DNA of 64,000 nucleotides from Bathynomus jamesi (GCA_023014485.1 JAJOZX010002707.1:496501-560500), one strand, 5' to 3'; numbered from the stretch's first letter, positions 34,242 to 45,332 are shown. The notes: generated by a model not told the origin, from the letters alone. Numbers and translations: made by a program.

Positions 34242-34979
34242 CGCGCGCGCGTGTGTGTGGATGTTTTACACTAAGATCGAACAGATTCCAACACCCTCAA
34301 AATAGGCAATTACTTAATAAAACGCTAGTGAAAGTCTTGAATTGATATACAGACAATGACACTTTCCAGCATAATCACCCTATAAACTTCATCGTTGGAG
34401 TAAAGCCACAATGAGTTGTGGGTTAATTAAAGCAAAAGGCTCTCCACCTACGGTCTTCCCTATGACGCACCTGATAAAGACTTTAATAAAATAGGCTAAA
34501 AGCTTATGCTCTCATAACCCTATTCCTTATTGTAGCATTATTCCCGTGATTCAGCTTCAAGTAAGTGAGAATAGTCCCTTAAAAACTTCATCATAGTCGC
34601 TTTATCACTGGGGTACATGGTACATATTAAAAGGTTTTACATTTAAAACCACTGATACTATAGGTTTTCTTCAGCTTCAAAACTAGTCAAGTGGTGATAA
34701 ACGATTTGAAAGTGAGACGCCATCTATTGGAGGAAATGTGATTGAAATCTTTCAATTATTCCTCATTTATAGAATTTCATTTAAGTGTTATATTTTAACC
34801 CAGAACAGTAACAGTATCTCAACAGTAACTTATATTTTATACGAAATACATCACAAATAAAGTGTAACAAATTTTGGTCTTACTCGGGATTCAAACCTCT
34901 TTGGCTGAAAATACAACTTTTTTGAATCGCGTTATCTGTTTCTTTGTTTGATAGGGTTATTTAACATTCGCAACATCTA
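33903..34979. other. non-coding stretch
   Basis: 34065-34150 is another TTAGG-like degenerate block (gattaggttaggttacgcta). 34202-34259 is a (TG)n(CG)n(TG)n array. No gene. Confidence 0.5.
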
Positions 34980-35230
34980 AGGTCATATGACGAAGGGGAC
35001 CTACAGCTTTACGTGCAATTCGAACCATCTAAGGTTTGCTACATAATCTGGGCGCAGAGGACGGTCATCCATACAACTACGATTCAGACCCACTGTCGCT
35101 TAACTTCGTTCATCGACGGGAAGCAGTGTGACGGCAATTGCTACGACTTAACGCAATCGCGTTATCTCCTCGATCACCTGACAACTCTGCGGAAATGGGA
35201 CAGATTCCTGTATAATTTTTCGTAGTTTTT
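34980..35230 (-). repeat. tRNA-like SINE fragment and GC-richer block
   Basis: 35005-35035 minus strand: GGTTCGAATTGCACGTAAAG CTGTAGGTCCCC, with a box-B-like GGTTCGAATTG, related to 12405-12480. The adjoining 70-codon plus-strand frame (35013-35225) has no recognisable family. Confidence 0.45.
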
Positions 35231-35335
35231 GCTCTTTGTGTATATATATATATTGTATTATAGTGGGACTGGGGAGACCCATTTATCGTGTTTCAACAGG
35301 TATTTGAGGATCCATATTTGAAAGCTTTTCATTGA

Positions 35336-35336
<1 letters not shown>

Positions 35337-35383
<47 letters not shown>
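35337..35383. repeat. (AAT)n microsatellite
   Basis: About 15 trinucleotide units. Confidence 0.95.
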
Positions 35384-35486
35384 TTTATTGTTCTTTGCTA
35401 CATTTATAAGGCATACGAAAGATATACAGAGTGGGACAGTTAGTGCATTTATCAGCATATGTATAGACAGCATAATACGGTAGACA

Positions 35487-36224
35487 ACAAGCCCGTACCT
35501 AGGGAGGGGGGCTCGAGTGGCTCAATTGAGCCCCCCCCCTCTGGAAAAAATATTTCTTCTTCAAGGCCGTAGCCAGAGCTTAAAAACAGACGAGGCGAAA
35601 ATAGCCCTACTAGGGGGTCCGGGGCCATGCTCCTTCAGAAGATTTTTTTAATCCTAACACAAAATTATGCATTTTGAGCGTATGGTAACTGAGAGTGAAT
35701 TGGACTATAATAACTTTTGCCTAAAAAGCGCTAAAGAGCGCTGGATTTGTACGACTCTACTGTAGGTAAAATCGAATTTTTGTACTTAATAATTAATAAT
35801 AATAATAATAATAAATTATTAATTATTTTATATATAATTTTATTAATTATAATTATAATTATTTATTATTACATTAATAATAATTAATAATATAATTTGT
35901 ACGAGACAGGTAAAATCCTATATCTGTCAATTTCCTCAGATTTCCTTTGAAATTCAATTTCCTCATTGATCCAAAATGTCCGTTGTTAAGCCAACCGAGG
36001 CGGCCACCTTGTCTGCCTCAACGTGGCTACGGGTATGCTCTTTGAATGACAGATGTTGGTGATATTTAAGTTTTTTAAGAAGGAAATTTAAGAATTTCTT
36101 TTATTTTTAAGTCCCTCTTTTTATACATTTCCAACCTGGGAATAAATTTTCTTAAGCTTATTATTAATAGTCAAAAGTAAATACTGCTGCAGATATTTGT
36201 GTGTAATTACTTCACTTATGACCA

Positions 36225-36258
<34 letters not shown>

Positions 36259-36460
36259 CATCATATATAAAATAAGATCTGATTCAGGCATGAAAGAAAG
36301 TGTTTAGCCACCCACCAGGCCCTGACGATCTTTGTGTGTGGTATATTGTTTCCTTCTCTGTACCTTTCCCACTACACTTTTGCTACATTACCATGAAATC
36401 CGAGCCCCCCCCCCCCCCTCCAACCCACCCCGCTAGGAAAAGCTGGCTACGAGCCGAGAC
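35487..36460. mobile_element. possible nested elements with GTAGCCAG-type ends
   Basis: Outer candidate: AGCCCGTACCTAGGGAGGGG at 35489 and, inverted, GGCTCGTAGCCAGCTTTTCC ending ~36456. Inner candidate: GGCCGTAGCCAGAGCTT at 35565 and, inverted, CCCGTAGCCACGTTGAGG at ~36030. Such ends resemble hAT-type termini but no TSD was confirmed and a poly-C tract disturbs the right side. Confidence 0.4.
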
Positions 36461-36629
36461 AATATAAAACAATATTAACAACAACACAACAATAATAATA
36501 TCAATATAACAATTTATTATTATTTTCATGCGAAATGATGAGTCCATTAGTTCTTGTTGTTGTTGTTGCTGTTGGTTAGCCGATCAGCCTACCCAGAGTC
36601 CATTAGTTGCTACGAGAAGCATACGTACA

Positions 36630-36725
36630 CACACACACACACACACACACATAATATATATATGTGTGTGTGTGTGTGTGCATGCACACACACACACACA
36701 CACACACATAGACATACATAAATAC
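36630..36725. repeat. (CA)n(TG)n(CA)n compound microsatellite
   Basis: CA and TG runs in opposite phase form a palindromic dinucleotide array. Confidence 0.9.
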
Positions 36726-36769
36726 ATATGCCCATACATATGGGCATACGTATGGACTTGCTCATTATA

Positions 36770-37493
36770 CAGCGTGGTCTAAAAATCCCTATCTATTTTG
36801 CTGAAATAATAGTATAATAATAGTATATAATAGTATAATAGTATAATAATAATATACATTTATTTATCAAGTGTCTAAGATTCGACTTAGGTCTAAGATT
36901 CACTAGCCAAGATACGACATTTATGTCGATTAACCTTTCTGCATGTGTGGAATGTCGCCTCATCGCTGAAGAGAATGTGGTTTAATAAGTTTTCGGTATG
37001 AATTTTTTCATTCAATTCTGTGCATATGGCAGCTCGTCTCGGATAATCCTCTTCGTGTAACTCATGTAGCACTTGAATATGGTAACTTTTCTTTTTTAAT
37101 GTTGATTTTAAAATCCTTAGAACAGTCGTTTTTGGTATGCTCAGTCTACGTGATGCTGTGCGAGTTGACATTCTAGGATTTGTTTCAAAGGCATCTCTTA
37201 CCAATTCGACATTTTCTTGAGAGGTACCTGGACGTCCAGATCTTGCCTCATCATGAACGCATCGTGTTCTTTTACATTTATTGACCAGCTCGCGAATTGC
37301 TTTGTCTGTAGGTCCTGGCTTGTGAAATCTTATTTAGAATTTTTCTCGAGTTTCTTTGCACTTCTTCCCTTGGATACGTAGTGTTACTACCATCACACGT
37401 TCTTGTACATCTATCATCACCTATGGCCTGTAGAAAATAAAAATATAGTATCATTATTTCAGCAAAATAGATAGGGACATTTGAACCACCCTG
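36770..37493 (-). mobile_element. deleted DD41D-type mariner, copy 2 of the 27-kb family
   Basis: Ends CAGCGTGGTCTAAAAATCCC and, inverted, CAGGGTGGTTCAAATGTCCC, both continuing TATCTATTTTGCTGAAATAA; TA flanks. Length 724 bp. Confidence 0.85.
36893..37412 (-). pseudogene. mariner-type transposase, N-terminal half
   Basis: ATG at ~37412: MIDVQERVMVVTLRIQGKKC KETREKF, stop, then RFHKPGPTDKAIRELVNKCK, RSGRPGTSQENVEL, and an open run VRDAFETNPRMSTRTASRRL to FSDEATFHTCRKVNRHKCRI. The frame stops shortly after the first catalytic Asp (FSDEATF); everything downstream has been deleted. Closely related to the transposases at 27123-28163 and 55143-55545. Confidence 0.85.
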
Positions 37494-37559
37494 TACATTC
37501 GGAGAAATAGGATGGTAATGCCGTCATATATTTATATAGCAAAGAACTGCCATTAACGA

Positions 37560-37955
37560 GCAAATTTTATGCTTTATTGGCAGAATGGAGTTCTATGTTA
37601 AATCGTGATAGATAACCCAGAGTAGCTTTAAAGATATAGCGGCAAAGAGAGAGCAGTACATGAAGATTATCTGTTGTAAGCTTCAAACATACCTTATGAA
37701 CCTTATGTTGTTTCGTGCGTTGGTCTCTCTTCACACGGTGGAGGAGCGAGTTGCTTTCTTGCGCTCTCCACCGTACATAGCCAGGCACGCCCGGCTCATC
37801 TGGTACTGTCCTGAGCCAGGCATCAAGTCTTTTCTGGAAGACTTCAACTTTGACTCCCGTTACGTTTATGAGGTCCTTAGGAAGCTGGTTGAAAAGTCTT
37901 GGCCCCCTGACAACCAAACTATTTTCCTTCAGGGTTGAGGAGGTCCCTTGTTTAA
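37560..37955 (-). pseudogene. LINE-E-related C-terminus
   Basis: Minus strand: FKQGTSSTLKEN, VVRGPRLFNQLPKDLINVTG, VKVEVFQKRLDAWLRTVPDE, PGVPGYVRWRAQESNSLLHR. Same tail architecture as LINE-E (RGPK-FN-LPK ... NSLLHQ). 3' limit near 37560 next to CATAAAATTTG. Confidence 0.75.
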
Positions 37956-38552
37956 AACATATGTTTAAAAATAAATACGGTATGGATATTCAGCTAAGAT
38001 TACACATTCACATTACTACATATAATTACATATACGTATTCAACAAAGCGTGTACCTTCATATTTATTTGGCTGTCAGACGTTGAAATATTCTATAATTA
38101 AAATGTCGAAATATTAAATACCTTTTTTATTGGGTATCTTAACAATCTTAGATACCTTACTCATATTTGGTTTGTTATTATTAGTTTTTGCTTAGCTGAC
38201 CAGAAATATTGAAAGAATATGTAGTTTAATTTTGTTATTGAAATAAAACGGGAGATAAGGAGTTATTATGGCTTGTATGAGTTGATGAATTTCTCTTTCA
38301 GTTTCCTTTGGAAGATTTTTAGTGTCTTGATCAAGTGAATTCCAAAGATTTGGAGCGGTTGAGGATAAGGATCGAGTCGCACAATTTAGGGCAGGCTTCC
38401 CAACCTTTGGGTCGCGAACCGATTTGATAATTTTATTTTCAATTCTTTTCCTGCGGTTGCCCGATAAAACATTTATCAGTCAGGAATGTAGTTGCATGTA
38501 ACAGCTGAAATCCGGGCCTTTCCGCGCATAATAAACGCTTGTACTTATGAAG

Positions 38553-38594
<42 letters not shown>

Positions 38595-38603
38595 CACACA
38601 CAG

Positions 38604-38850
38604 AGTGGCGCAAAAGTCGCGCATCACAGGAATTTTCAGTGTTGACTATATTATTTTTTTCTTTTAGGTAGGGGAAGGTTGCGAAATTAACAATAGACGA
38701 GAGGGTGAGCTTCTTTATAATGTGTGGAATACCAGGTACAACAAATCGATGAATCGGTAGAGAATTTAAATTGAGGTCCTGGGCCTCTTGAAATCCGATT
38801 TTTTTAATATTACAATTCGATTAGACACTTGACCCAATTGAGAACACTCT
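38604..38850 (+). pseudogene. mariner-type N-terminal remnant
   Basis: Terminus CAGAGTGGCGCAAAAGTCGC is followed by AKLTIDERVSFFIMCGIPGT TNR-stop-IGREFKLRSW (38676-38790), the N-terminal helix-turn-helix start of a DUF4817-type transposase. No catalytic part. The terminus resembles that of the palindrome at 40343-40747. Confidence 0.6.
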
Positions 38851-38938
38851 CACTGTTTTATGATGACTGCTGGCCGGGCTCTCTGTCCATGCCCGATTGC
38901 CCGACTGCCCCTATATATATATATATATATATATATAT

Positions 38939-39143
38939 CGTAAAGAACGACGCTTGTATAGGAGATATTCCGCGCAAGACGAGAGAGAGAGAACGAAACA
39001 AATGAAAAAATGAGGTAACCACCAGGGAATCGAACCCGGGATCTTCCGATCCGTCCCGGTTTCGTCTTGCGCGGAATATCTCCTAAAGCGTCGTTCTTTA
39101 CGTTATTTATACTGCGTGTTTCTTTGCAGTTGAATGTGTGTGT

Positions 39144-39150
<7 letters not shown>
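38939..39150. repeat. folded tRNA-derived SINE
   Basis: Minus-strand SINE (tail TAAAGAACGACGCTTGTATA to box B CCCGGGTTCGATTCCC at 39026-39041), then an inverted copy of the SINE tail (39061-39110, GAATATCTCC..GCGTCGTTCTTTACG) plus TGCGTGTTTC. The head (box A) is lost. Confidence 0.8.
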
Positions 39151-39194
<44 letters not shown>

Positions 39195-39206
39195 ACTTTT
39201 GGGGAG

Positions 39207-39240
<34 letters not shown>

Positions 39241-39264
39241 ATATATTTTATATATATATATATA

Positions 39265-39487
39265 CACGGTGAACCAAAAGTAGGTGGACAGTAGGTTGAA
39301 TACGGTTTGTGTTATATTATATTATAACTATGGTGTTCATTATAACTATGGTGTTTGTGTTTATTATATTAAATATTATAACTAAATTTATTTAAATTTT
39401 ATTTTGTATTATAGTATACAAAAAAATTAAATATGTATTCTCAAAATAAACGTTATCATTTACTGTCCACCTACATTTGGTTCACCC
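39265..39487. mobile_element. 223-bp mariner MITE, copy 1
   Basis: Ends ACGGTGAACCAAAAGTAGGT and, inverted, AGGGTGAACCAAATGTAGGT, within a TA tract. A twin of the same length lies at 54730-54952 with only a few differences. Confidence 0.9.
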
Positions 39488-39766
39488 TATATATATATAT
39501 ATATATATATAACTTTTGGGGAGTTTATCGAAACTTCGACCAGTGCTTGGGATCATGAATTGTGTGAACGTGATTTTCGGGGTCGCACATGATAAAAGTT
39601 GGGAAGCCCTGATCTAGAGTATAGTTCGGTTTTCTGATGTACGTGCCTGATTGTCTTGTGTTAAAGCGGTCTTGTGTTTGGGAAGCTAATATTTTGTTTT
39701 GGATGATTTCTGGAGCAGTATTATGGGTGACTTGATACAAATATGAAATAACTTTTAGTTTGTAAT

Positions 39767-39825
39767 GGATCAAGTAAAGATAAGCACCCCTTTTCGCTCT
39801 GGGGGTGCTTATCTTTACTTGATCC
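39767..39825. repeat. minimal hairpin made of foldback-element ends
   Basis: GGATCAAGTAAAGATAAGCA CCCC, 11-nt loop, and its exact complement: the same terminal sequence as 8182-8384 without the middle. The pairing extends into the flanks (gtaat / attac). Confidence 0.85.
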
Positions 39826-40040
39826 ATTACGGATTCTCCTAGTTTGAGAATTTTTAACTCGTGGTACGTTTGATTCGTACTTTTATTACACTTGTTCGAT
39901 TTATAGATTTTCCTAATTAATCTTTTTTTTGCATTACCACCAATGGCTGTAGCGAATATTGACGTGTGCTTCCATAAGCACTAATGCAATATTGTAAGTG
40001 TGGGTACACCATGGCTCTCTATTTAATTGAAAATTTCACG

Positions 40041-40342
40041 CAATTATAAATTAATGGAATGAGTTGCATTACACTTAATATACTGGGATCATTGTTTTAC
40101 TCACTTATATATTTTTTGAGTTTGATTCATTATTCTTCTATTGGCTGCGTTGTATTTAATGATCTCAATAAAGATAGGCAAAATTATTGCGTCTCTCTTT
40201 TGAGGGTACGGAAATCGATTAATCTTCGCATCCTGTGTTCTTGTGCGTTTCACCTTACTTAAACAAAGCTCTTCACAGCTTATGAACTGCAGTAGCTTTT
40301 GTATAATATGTGTGTGTATGTGTGTATATATATATATATATA
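40041..40342. other. no gene seen
   Basis: AT-rich DNA, then (TG)n(TA)n leading to the palindrome. Confidence 0.5.
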
Positions 40343-40744
40343 CAGGGTGTCTCAAAAGTTGCGCACCATAGGCTTTATTTAGACGTACGAGGTTTACGAG
40401 TCGAAATGGTTTATAAGTGATGTTTAATTACATATATGTTTGATAATGTTCGAATAATAAAATTAATAGTATGTTCAATTAATCAAAAAGCTATCTTAAA
40501 ATAATTAAATTGAATGAAACTATATTAGCTAAGGGTGTCTCAGAAGTCGCGCACCATTGGCTAATATAGCTTCATTCAATTTAATTATTTTAAGATAGCT
40601 TTTTGATTAATTGTACATACTATTAATTTTATTATTCAAACATTATCGAACATATATTGTAATTAAACATCACTTATAAACCATTTCGACTCGTAAACCT
40701 CGTACATCTGAATAAAACCTATGGTGTGCGACTTTTGAGACACC

Positions 40745-40747
<3 letters not shown>
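40343..40747. mobile_element. 405-bp palindromic mariner-type element
   Basis: Arms 40343-40529 and 40560-40747 are near-perfect inverted repeats (~187 bp). The 30-nt loop (40530-40559, AAGGGTGTCTCAGAAGTCGC) is itself a copy of the terminus CAGGGTGTCTCAAAAGTTGC. TA at the left; the right flank is TG. No coding capacity. Confidence 0.9.
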
Positions 40748-40781
<34 letters not shown>

Positions 40782-40787
40782 CACACA

Positions 40788-41935
40788 CGAGGGTCACTCA
40801 ATATACTCGTATTTTGCCCCACCTTTTTTTTTTTCTTTCCAAGTTTCCTTGTAAGTTCCAGGAATTTTGTACACAAGTAGTTGCATACCTTTTTTACAAG
40901 TTTTTATTTTTCCACATAGTCTCCATCCTTTTCTACGGCTTTCCTCCACCTCGAAATAAGGGCCTTTATTCCTTACTGGTAAAAGTCCGCTGGGTTCCGC
41001 TCGAACCACCTCTTAACCTCCTCAACAACCTCATCGTCACTCTGAAACTTTCTTCCACGAATAGCATCCTTCATTAGCCCAAACAAATGGATGTCTGAAG
41101 GTGCCAGATCCGGGCTGTATGGAGGGTGGGGGTAACACAGTCAAGCGCATTTTTGTGATGGCCTCTCTTGTTTGCAAACTGTTGTGTGGTCTTGCGTTAT
41201 CGTACAAAAGAAGGACGTCTTCCAGTTTTCTCTCCGGTCGAACTCACTTTATACGTCTCTGGAGTATCTGTAGGGTACCAATGTATGCCTCTGAGTTGAT
41301 TGTTTGTCCTTTCTTCATAATGTCCACCAGAATCACCCCTTTCATGTCCCAGAAGATGATGGCCATAACCTTTCCTGCAGAGGGAGCCATTTTGAACTTT
41401 TTCTTGCGTGGGGAGTCTGCGTGATGCCACTCCATGAATTGGCGTTTTGTTTCAGGTTCAAAGTGGTGTACCCAAGTCTCATCCCCAGTCACAATTCGTG
41501 AAAGGAAGTCAGCCCCTTCTGTCTCGTATCGAACCAACGACTCGGAAGCAATTTCTTTTCTTTGGGCTTTGTGAGCTTCAGTCAGTTGGCGAGGAACAAA
41601 CCGTGAACACACTTTTGAGTATCCCAGTTGCTGAATTATCGTATTCAGCATCTCCATAAATGTTTTGTAGACGTTTGTGAATATTTCCAACTGCTTCCTT
41701 CTCTGCGGTTAAGAACTCGATAACAGCTCTGTTTACGACGCACATCACTGTCAGACGCCATTTTCGAAACTGCATTAACCATCGGTTTTATACAAGGAGG
41801 GAGGTTCAAACTGGAAAAATCCGGTTATGTGAGGCGCAGAAAGTTCAAACTTACGGCCCAAAAGACATTTCAGCCCCATGGCCTATTATTTAGCTAAGAA
41901 AAAAGGGTGGGCCAAAATATATTGAGTGGCCCTAG
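40788..41935 (-). mobile_element. DD34D mariner
   Basis: Ends CGAGGGTCACTCAATATACT and, inverted, CTAGGGCCACTCAATATATT, continuing to TTTTGGCCCACC / TTTTGCCCCACC. About 1,150 bp, the usual mariner size. Contains a frameshifted transposase. Confidence 0.85.
40904..41775 (-). pseudogene. mariner DD34D transposase, frameshifted
   Basis: MQFRKWRLTVMCVVNRAVIE, KEAVGNIHKRLQNIYGDAE (N-terminal HTH), then GYSKVCSRFVPRQLTEAHKA QRKEIASESL, VTGDETWVHHFEPETKRQFM (first Asp), SPRKKKFKMAPSAGKVMAII FWDMKGVILVD, LLLYDNARPHNSLQTREAIT (second Asp), a frameshift, then LAPSDIHLFGLMKDAIRGRK (third Asp) and a C-terminus ending DGDYVEK-stop after one nonsense codon. All three catalytic Asp are still visible. The WVPR-L motif of classical mariners reads FVPRQL. 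Confidence 0.9.
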
Positions 41936-41951
41936 TGTGTGTATATATATA

Positions 41952-42705
41952 CAGGGTGGGCCGTAAGTTTCCATACATAGGAAAAATAAACATTTTTTTA
42001 TGGACAACCATTTTTATTTATATAATATGCTCTACATGGTTGCCATTGTTTTGAAAACACATTTCAATACGTGTTCCCCACTGTTGATGAACACGCATTA
42101 GCACAGTTGACGTTATGCTTGTAATGGCGTTGGTGATACGTTCCTTTAGATGATTATGTCTCGTATCTTTTCCTGATACACCATGGCCTTCAAGTGCCCC
42201 CAAAGATAGAAATCAAGGGGGTGAGATCTGGGGATCTGGGAGGCCACTCCACAGGACCACGCCGACCAATCCAAGCATCCAGAAACTGCTGATCCAAATA
42301 CCGACGCACGTGAAGACCATAATGAGGTGGAGCTCCATCTTGCTGGAAGTAAACTGGGAAGTTACCTTCCTCGTTTAGCAGGGATGGGAAAATCTCTTCT
42401 TGCAACATGTTAAGATACCTTTCGGCATTAAGATTTCCACTGACAAAAATTGGTCCAATAATTCTGTCACCCCATATCCCGGCCCACACCATCACTTTAC
42501 CGGCACCTTGCATCTTCGTCGGACTCAGCAGTTAGGTTTAGCATTACTCCAATAACGTATGTTTTGCCGATTAACCTCTCCATTGACGTAAAAATTTGCT
42601 TCATCAGTAAACAAGATCTTACGTCAAACGCATATTCTTAGGGTTCTGAAACATAAAAACAAACGTTTAATTTTTCCTATGTATGGAAACTTACGGCCCA
42701 CCCTG
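41952..42705 (-). mobile_element. DD41D mariner-type element, 5'-deleted transposase
   Basis: TIRs CAGGGTGGGCCGTAAGTTTC CATACATAGGAAAAAT perfect at both ends; TA flanks; 754 bp. Confidence 0.92.
42018..42640 (-). pseudogene. DD41D mariner-type transposase, N-terminus deleted
   Basis: KILFTDEANFYVNGEVNRQN IRYWSNA (first Asp), stop, GAGKVMVWAGIWGDRIIGPI FVSGNLNAERYL, VYFQQDGAPPHYGLHVRRYL (second Asp), WPPRSPDLTPL then a frameshift before the third Asp, HLK/EGHGVSGKDT region, and LKERITNAITSITSTVLMRV to HVEHII-stop. The DNA-binding N-terminus is absent. Confidence 0.85.
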
Positions 42706-42723
42706 TATATATATATATATATC

Positions 42724-42757
<34 letters not shown>

Positions 42758-43201
42758 TACTTTGGGGTTGGGTTTGAACAACTGTTCAGTATCGACCTGT
42801 GTTGGACTCCAAAGGACTCCTTTACAACATCTGGCCTCATGAGGAGATTGTAAACACCAGTCGATAAGGAAGTACTCCGGAGGGGCCATTGGGCAGGAGA
42901 TTGGGAGTGTGGAACTCCCGTTTTTCTTATTACTGTCCTCCTCAGCTGATCTTTCTCCGTGTCTCATCTACCCTGTGAGCAGTCCATGCTCTCAAACACA
43001 CACTTCTCTCACTATTCCTCACTACACATGCTTGCAGGACGTAGACAGGGAAGGATACGGGGGCTTCAGCCGCCCCCGAAATAAAATCATAGGTTTGATA
43101 TTTTTCTGCGTTACTTGAATAAGTATGCCGTGCCAAATACCTTCAGCACATGTTTAATTATTGTAATACAGTTCAGAATGTTTTTACTCATTTACACACT
43201 T

Positions 43202-43285
<84 letters not shown>
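42706..43285. other. non-coding stretch between TEs
   Basis: TA-rich ends (42706-42756 and 43204-43284) enclose ~440 bp of GC-richer sequence with no recognised product. Confidence 0.5.
43204..43284. repeat. (TA)n array
   Basis: About 40 TA units directly 5' of the long LINE-E copy. Confidence 0.95.
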
Positions 43286-43286
<1 letters not shown>

Positions 43287-43394
43287 TGCCGCAACCCCAA
43301 TTCTCCCATATGCAGCGGCCAAACCAATAACACCAAAAGAACCGACATCGACCTGGAAACGACTGCTATACATGAAAACTGAACACGGAAATTA

Positions 43395-44135
43395 GAACCC
43401 AATAAATATTTTATACACAAATATTCAAGGCCTCTACACGGACCATGCAGGCTGCAAATTACAATACTTACAGAATTTAGTTGCCGAATCCAGCATAGAT
43501 ATTATATGCCTAACGGAAACACACTTGCATAATGCTGAAAAAAGCTGTGAAACTGTATCGAGGATACTGAATTAGCATTGCTGAATTACAACATACACGG
43601 AGCAGACAGAGTGGCTAGACGAGGGGGAGGGTGTTGCCTCTACGTGAAAAACATATACACATGTGAAGTGAAGGGAAACAAATCAAACAGCACAATTGAA
43701 GTTATTATATTAGAAGTAAAAGAACTGAACCTAACCATTATGAACATCTACAGACCACCAAACACCACAAAAAGTGAATTCCAATTTGCTACAAATGAAA
43801 TAGAAAACATATTAAAATTACTTAAAACTCCAATAACAAATATTCTAATTTCCGAAGATTTTAATTTCCCATTCATATCATGGAAGAAAAAGACGAAGTT
43901 ATATATGTCGAGAAGTTTCATGGCAACATTACTAAAGATGAGAGAACCCAAGCAACAATGCTATTAGATATTATGGAACATACATTACACCCTTACCCAG
44001 GAAATCTGTGAGGCCACTAGAAAGGAAAACGTTTTGCATTTAATCTTAACAAATGACGAGATAATAATACATAAAAATGTAACACACATAAAGTTCTCCG
44101 ACCATAACCTCATCGATATACAGTTGAAGTTAGCA
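43395..44135 (+). pseudogene. LINE-E AP-endonuclease
   Basis: PINILYTNIQGLYTDHAGCK (N-terminal NIxGL motif), SSIDIICLTETHL (TETHL, catalytic Glu), two stops, HGADRVARRGGGCCLYVKNI, LNLTIMNIYRPPNTTKSEF, TNILISEDFNFPFISW (G-DFN reads SEDFN), frameshift, EICEATRKEN / LHLILTNDEIIIHKNVTHIK FSDHNLIDIQL (catalytic SDH). The endonuclease nicks target DNA in target-primed reverse transcription. Broken by at least three frame changes. Confidence 0.85.
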
Positions 44136-45332
44136 CCCAGAGATCCAAAAACGCATCCTAGAGAGGCAGATGGAATATTTGAAGGCTTAAACATAAATTC
44201 AAAGAAAGTAAATTGGGAAAACGTAAATAAAGATTTAAAAGAGGTAAATTGGGAATTGCTACTTCACGAGAAGACTCCACGAGAAATACTATGTATAATA
44301 GAGACTGAAACCAAACCTATAATACTGAAACATATTCCAGAGAGACAGGAAAGAAAACGTAGCAAGCTCGAGAGGAAAATCAGGACACTATTCAGGCAAC
44401 GAAGACAAACCGTAAAACATCTCCATAGATGCAGAATGGATGCAAAGAGACTCAAACTAGAGAGGAAACTTGGCGAAATGGAAATGGACCTAAAGCAAAC
44501 ATTCATACATAAAACAAACGAGAAGGAAAACAAGGTAGCAGAAAACATAAAAAGTAACCCAAAATACTTCTACACGTTTGAGAAAAGGAAAATGCAGTGT
44601 AAGGAGAGTATTGGTCCGTTGATAGACGGGGAGGCCGAATACACAAATGACCCGAAAGAAATAAGTGAACTGCTTAAGGAACAATTTAACTCTGTGTTTA
44701 GCACTCCTAAGTCCGAGATGGAAGTGGAAAACCCAGACGAATTTTTCGACATAGGTACAAATCAACCAAGAACAAATTCCGGCACAAACCTATTAATGGA
44801 TTTCGAGTTCACGGAAGGAAATGTAATTAAGGCCTTATCACAGATGCGAGACAATTCAGCGCCAGGGCCAGACACATTGAGTGCCACGTTTCTGAAGAAA
44901 TGCAAAGAGAGTATTGCCAAACCGCTATACTTACTATGGAGGAAATCACTCGACACAGGACAAATTCCACTCCCCTTAAAGAACGCGAACATTGCCCCCC
45001 TCTTTAAAGGTGGTAACAGTGCAATGCCTAAGAATTATCGGCCAGTGGCACTCACTACACACCTTAGAAAGTGTTTTCAACGTATAATTAGAGGCAAAAC
45101 TACATACTACCTACAAGAAAAAGACTTATACAACCCAAATCAACATGGCTTCAGGGCGGGAAAATCATGCCTATCACAGCTACTAGTAGATCACCAGGAG
45201 AAAATATTAGAAATATTGTGTCGAGGACAAAACATAGATGTAATATATACGGACTTTGCTAAAGCCTTCGATAAGTGTGATCATGGAATCATAGCAACAA
45301 ACTTAAGAATACAGGAATTACTGGAAAGCTAA
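44034..45332 (+). pseudogene. LINE-E linker and N-terminal RT
   Basis: 432 open codons: the end of the endonuclease (FSDHNLIDIQ at ~22-31), a basic linker (RKRSKLERKIRTLFRQRRQT, ~115-160), then RT blocks NSAPGPDTLSATFLKKCKES, NANIAPLFKGGNSAMPKNYR PVALTTHLRKCF, NPNQHGFRAGKSCLSQLL, and motif A IDVIYTDFAKAFDKCDH. The frame breaks at ~45310, where NLRIQELLES-stop replaces the expected L-KxGITGKL. The N-terminal Met is inside the endonuclease, so this is not a true start. Confidence 0.9.

Larger units (their letters stand above)
38392..39611. mobile_element. hAT element splitting LINE-F
   Basis: TIRs CAGGCTTCCCAACCTTTGGG and, inverted, CAGGGCTTCCCAACTTTTAT; TSDs atttaggg / atctagag (6 of 8 identical). 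The reading LINE-F YTL/DCATRSLSS resumes across it. It contains a mariner N-terminal remnant, a folded SINE and a mariner MITE. Confidence 0.85.
38250..40040 (-). pseudogene. LINE-F post-RT region, interrupted
   Basis: Minus strand: MVYPHLQYCISAYGSTRQYS LQPLVVMQKK (39935-40010), NKSTNQTYHELKILKLGES (39835-39890), KLKVISYLYQVTHNTAPEII QNKILASQTQDRFNTRQSGT YIRKPNYTL (39612-39765), then, past a hAT, CATRSLSSTAPNLWNSLDQD TKNLPKE (38270-38391). This is the C-terminal region of a CR1/L2-type LINE (YP-LQY-I--WGST; HN-APE; LWNSL). It is split by a hAT (38392-39611) and a hairpin (39767-39825). Confidence 0.8.

Noticed and set aside
44264..44992. Several minus-strand frames of 60-94 codons
   Set aside because: They lie antisense to the well-supported LINE-E RT and have no family resemblance: shadow frames.
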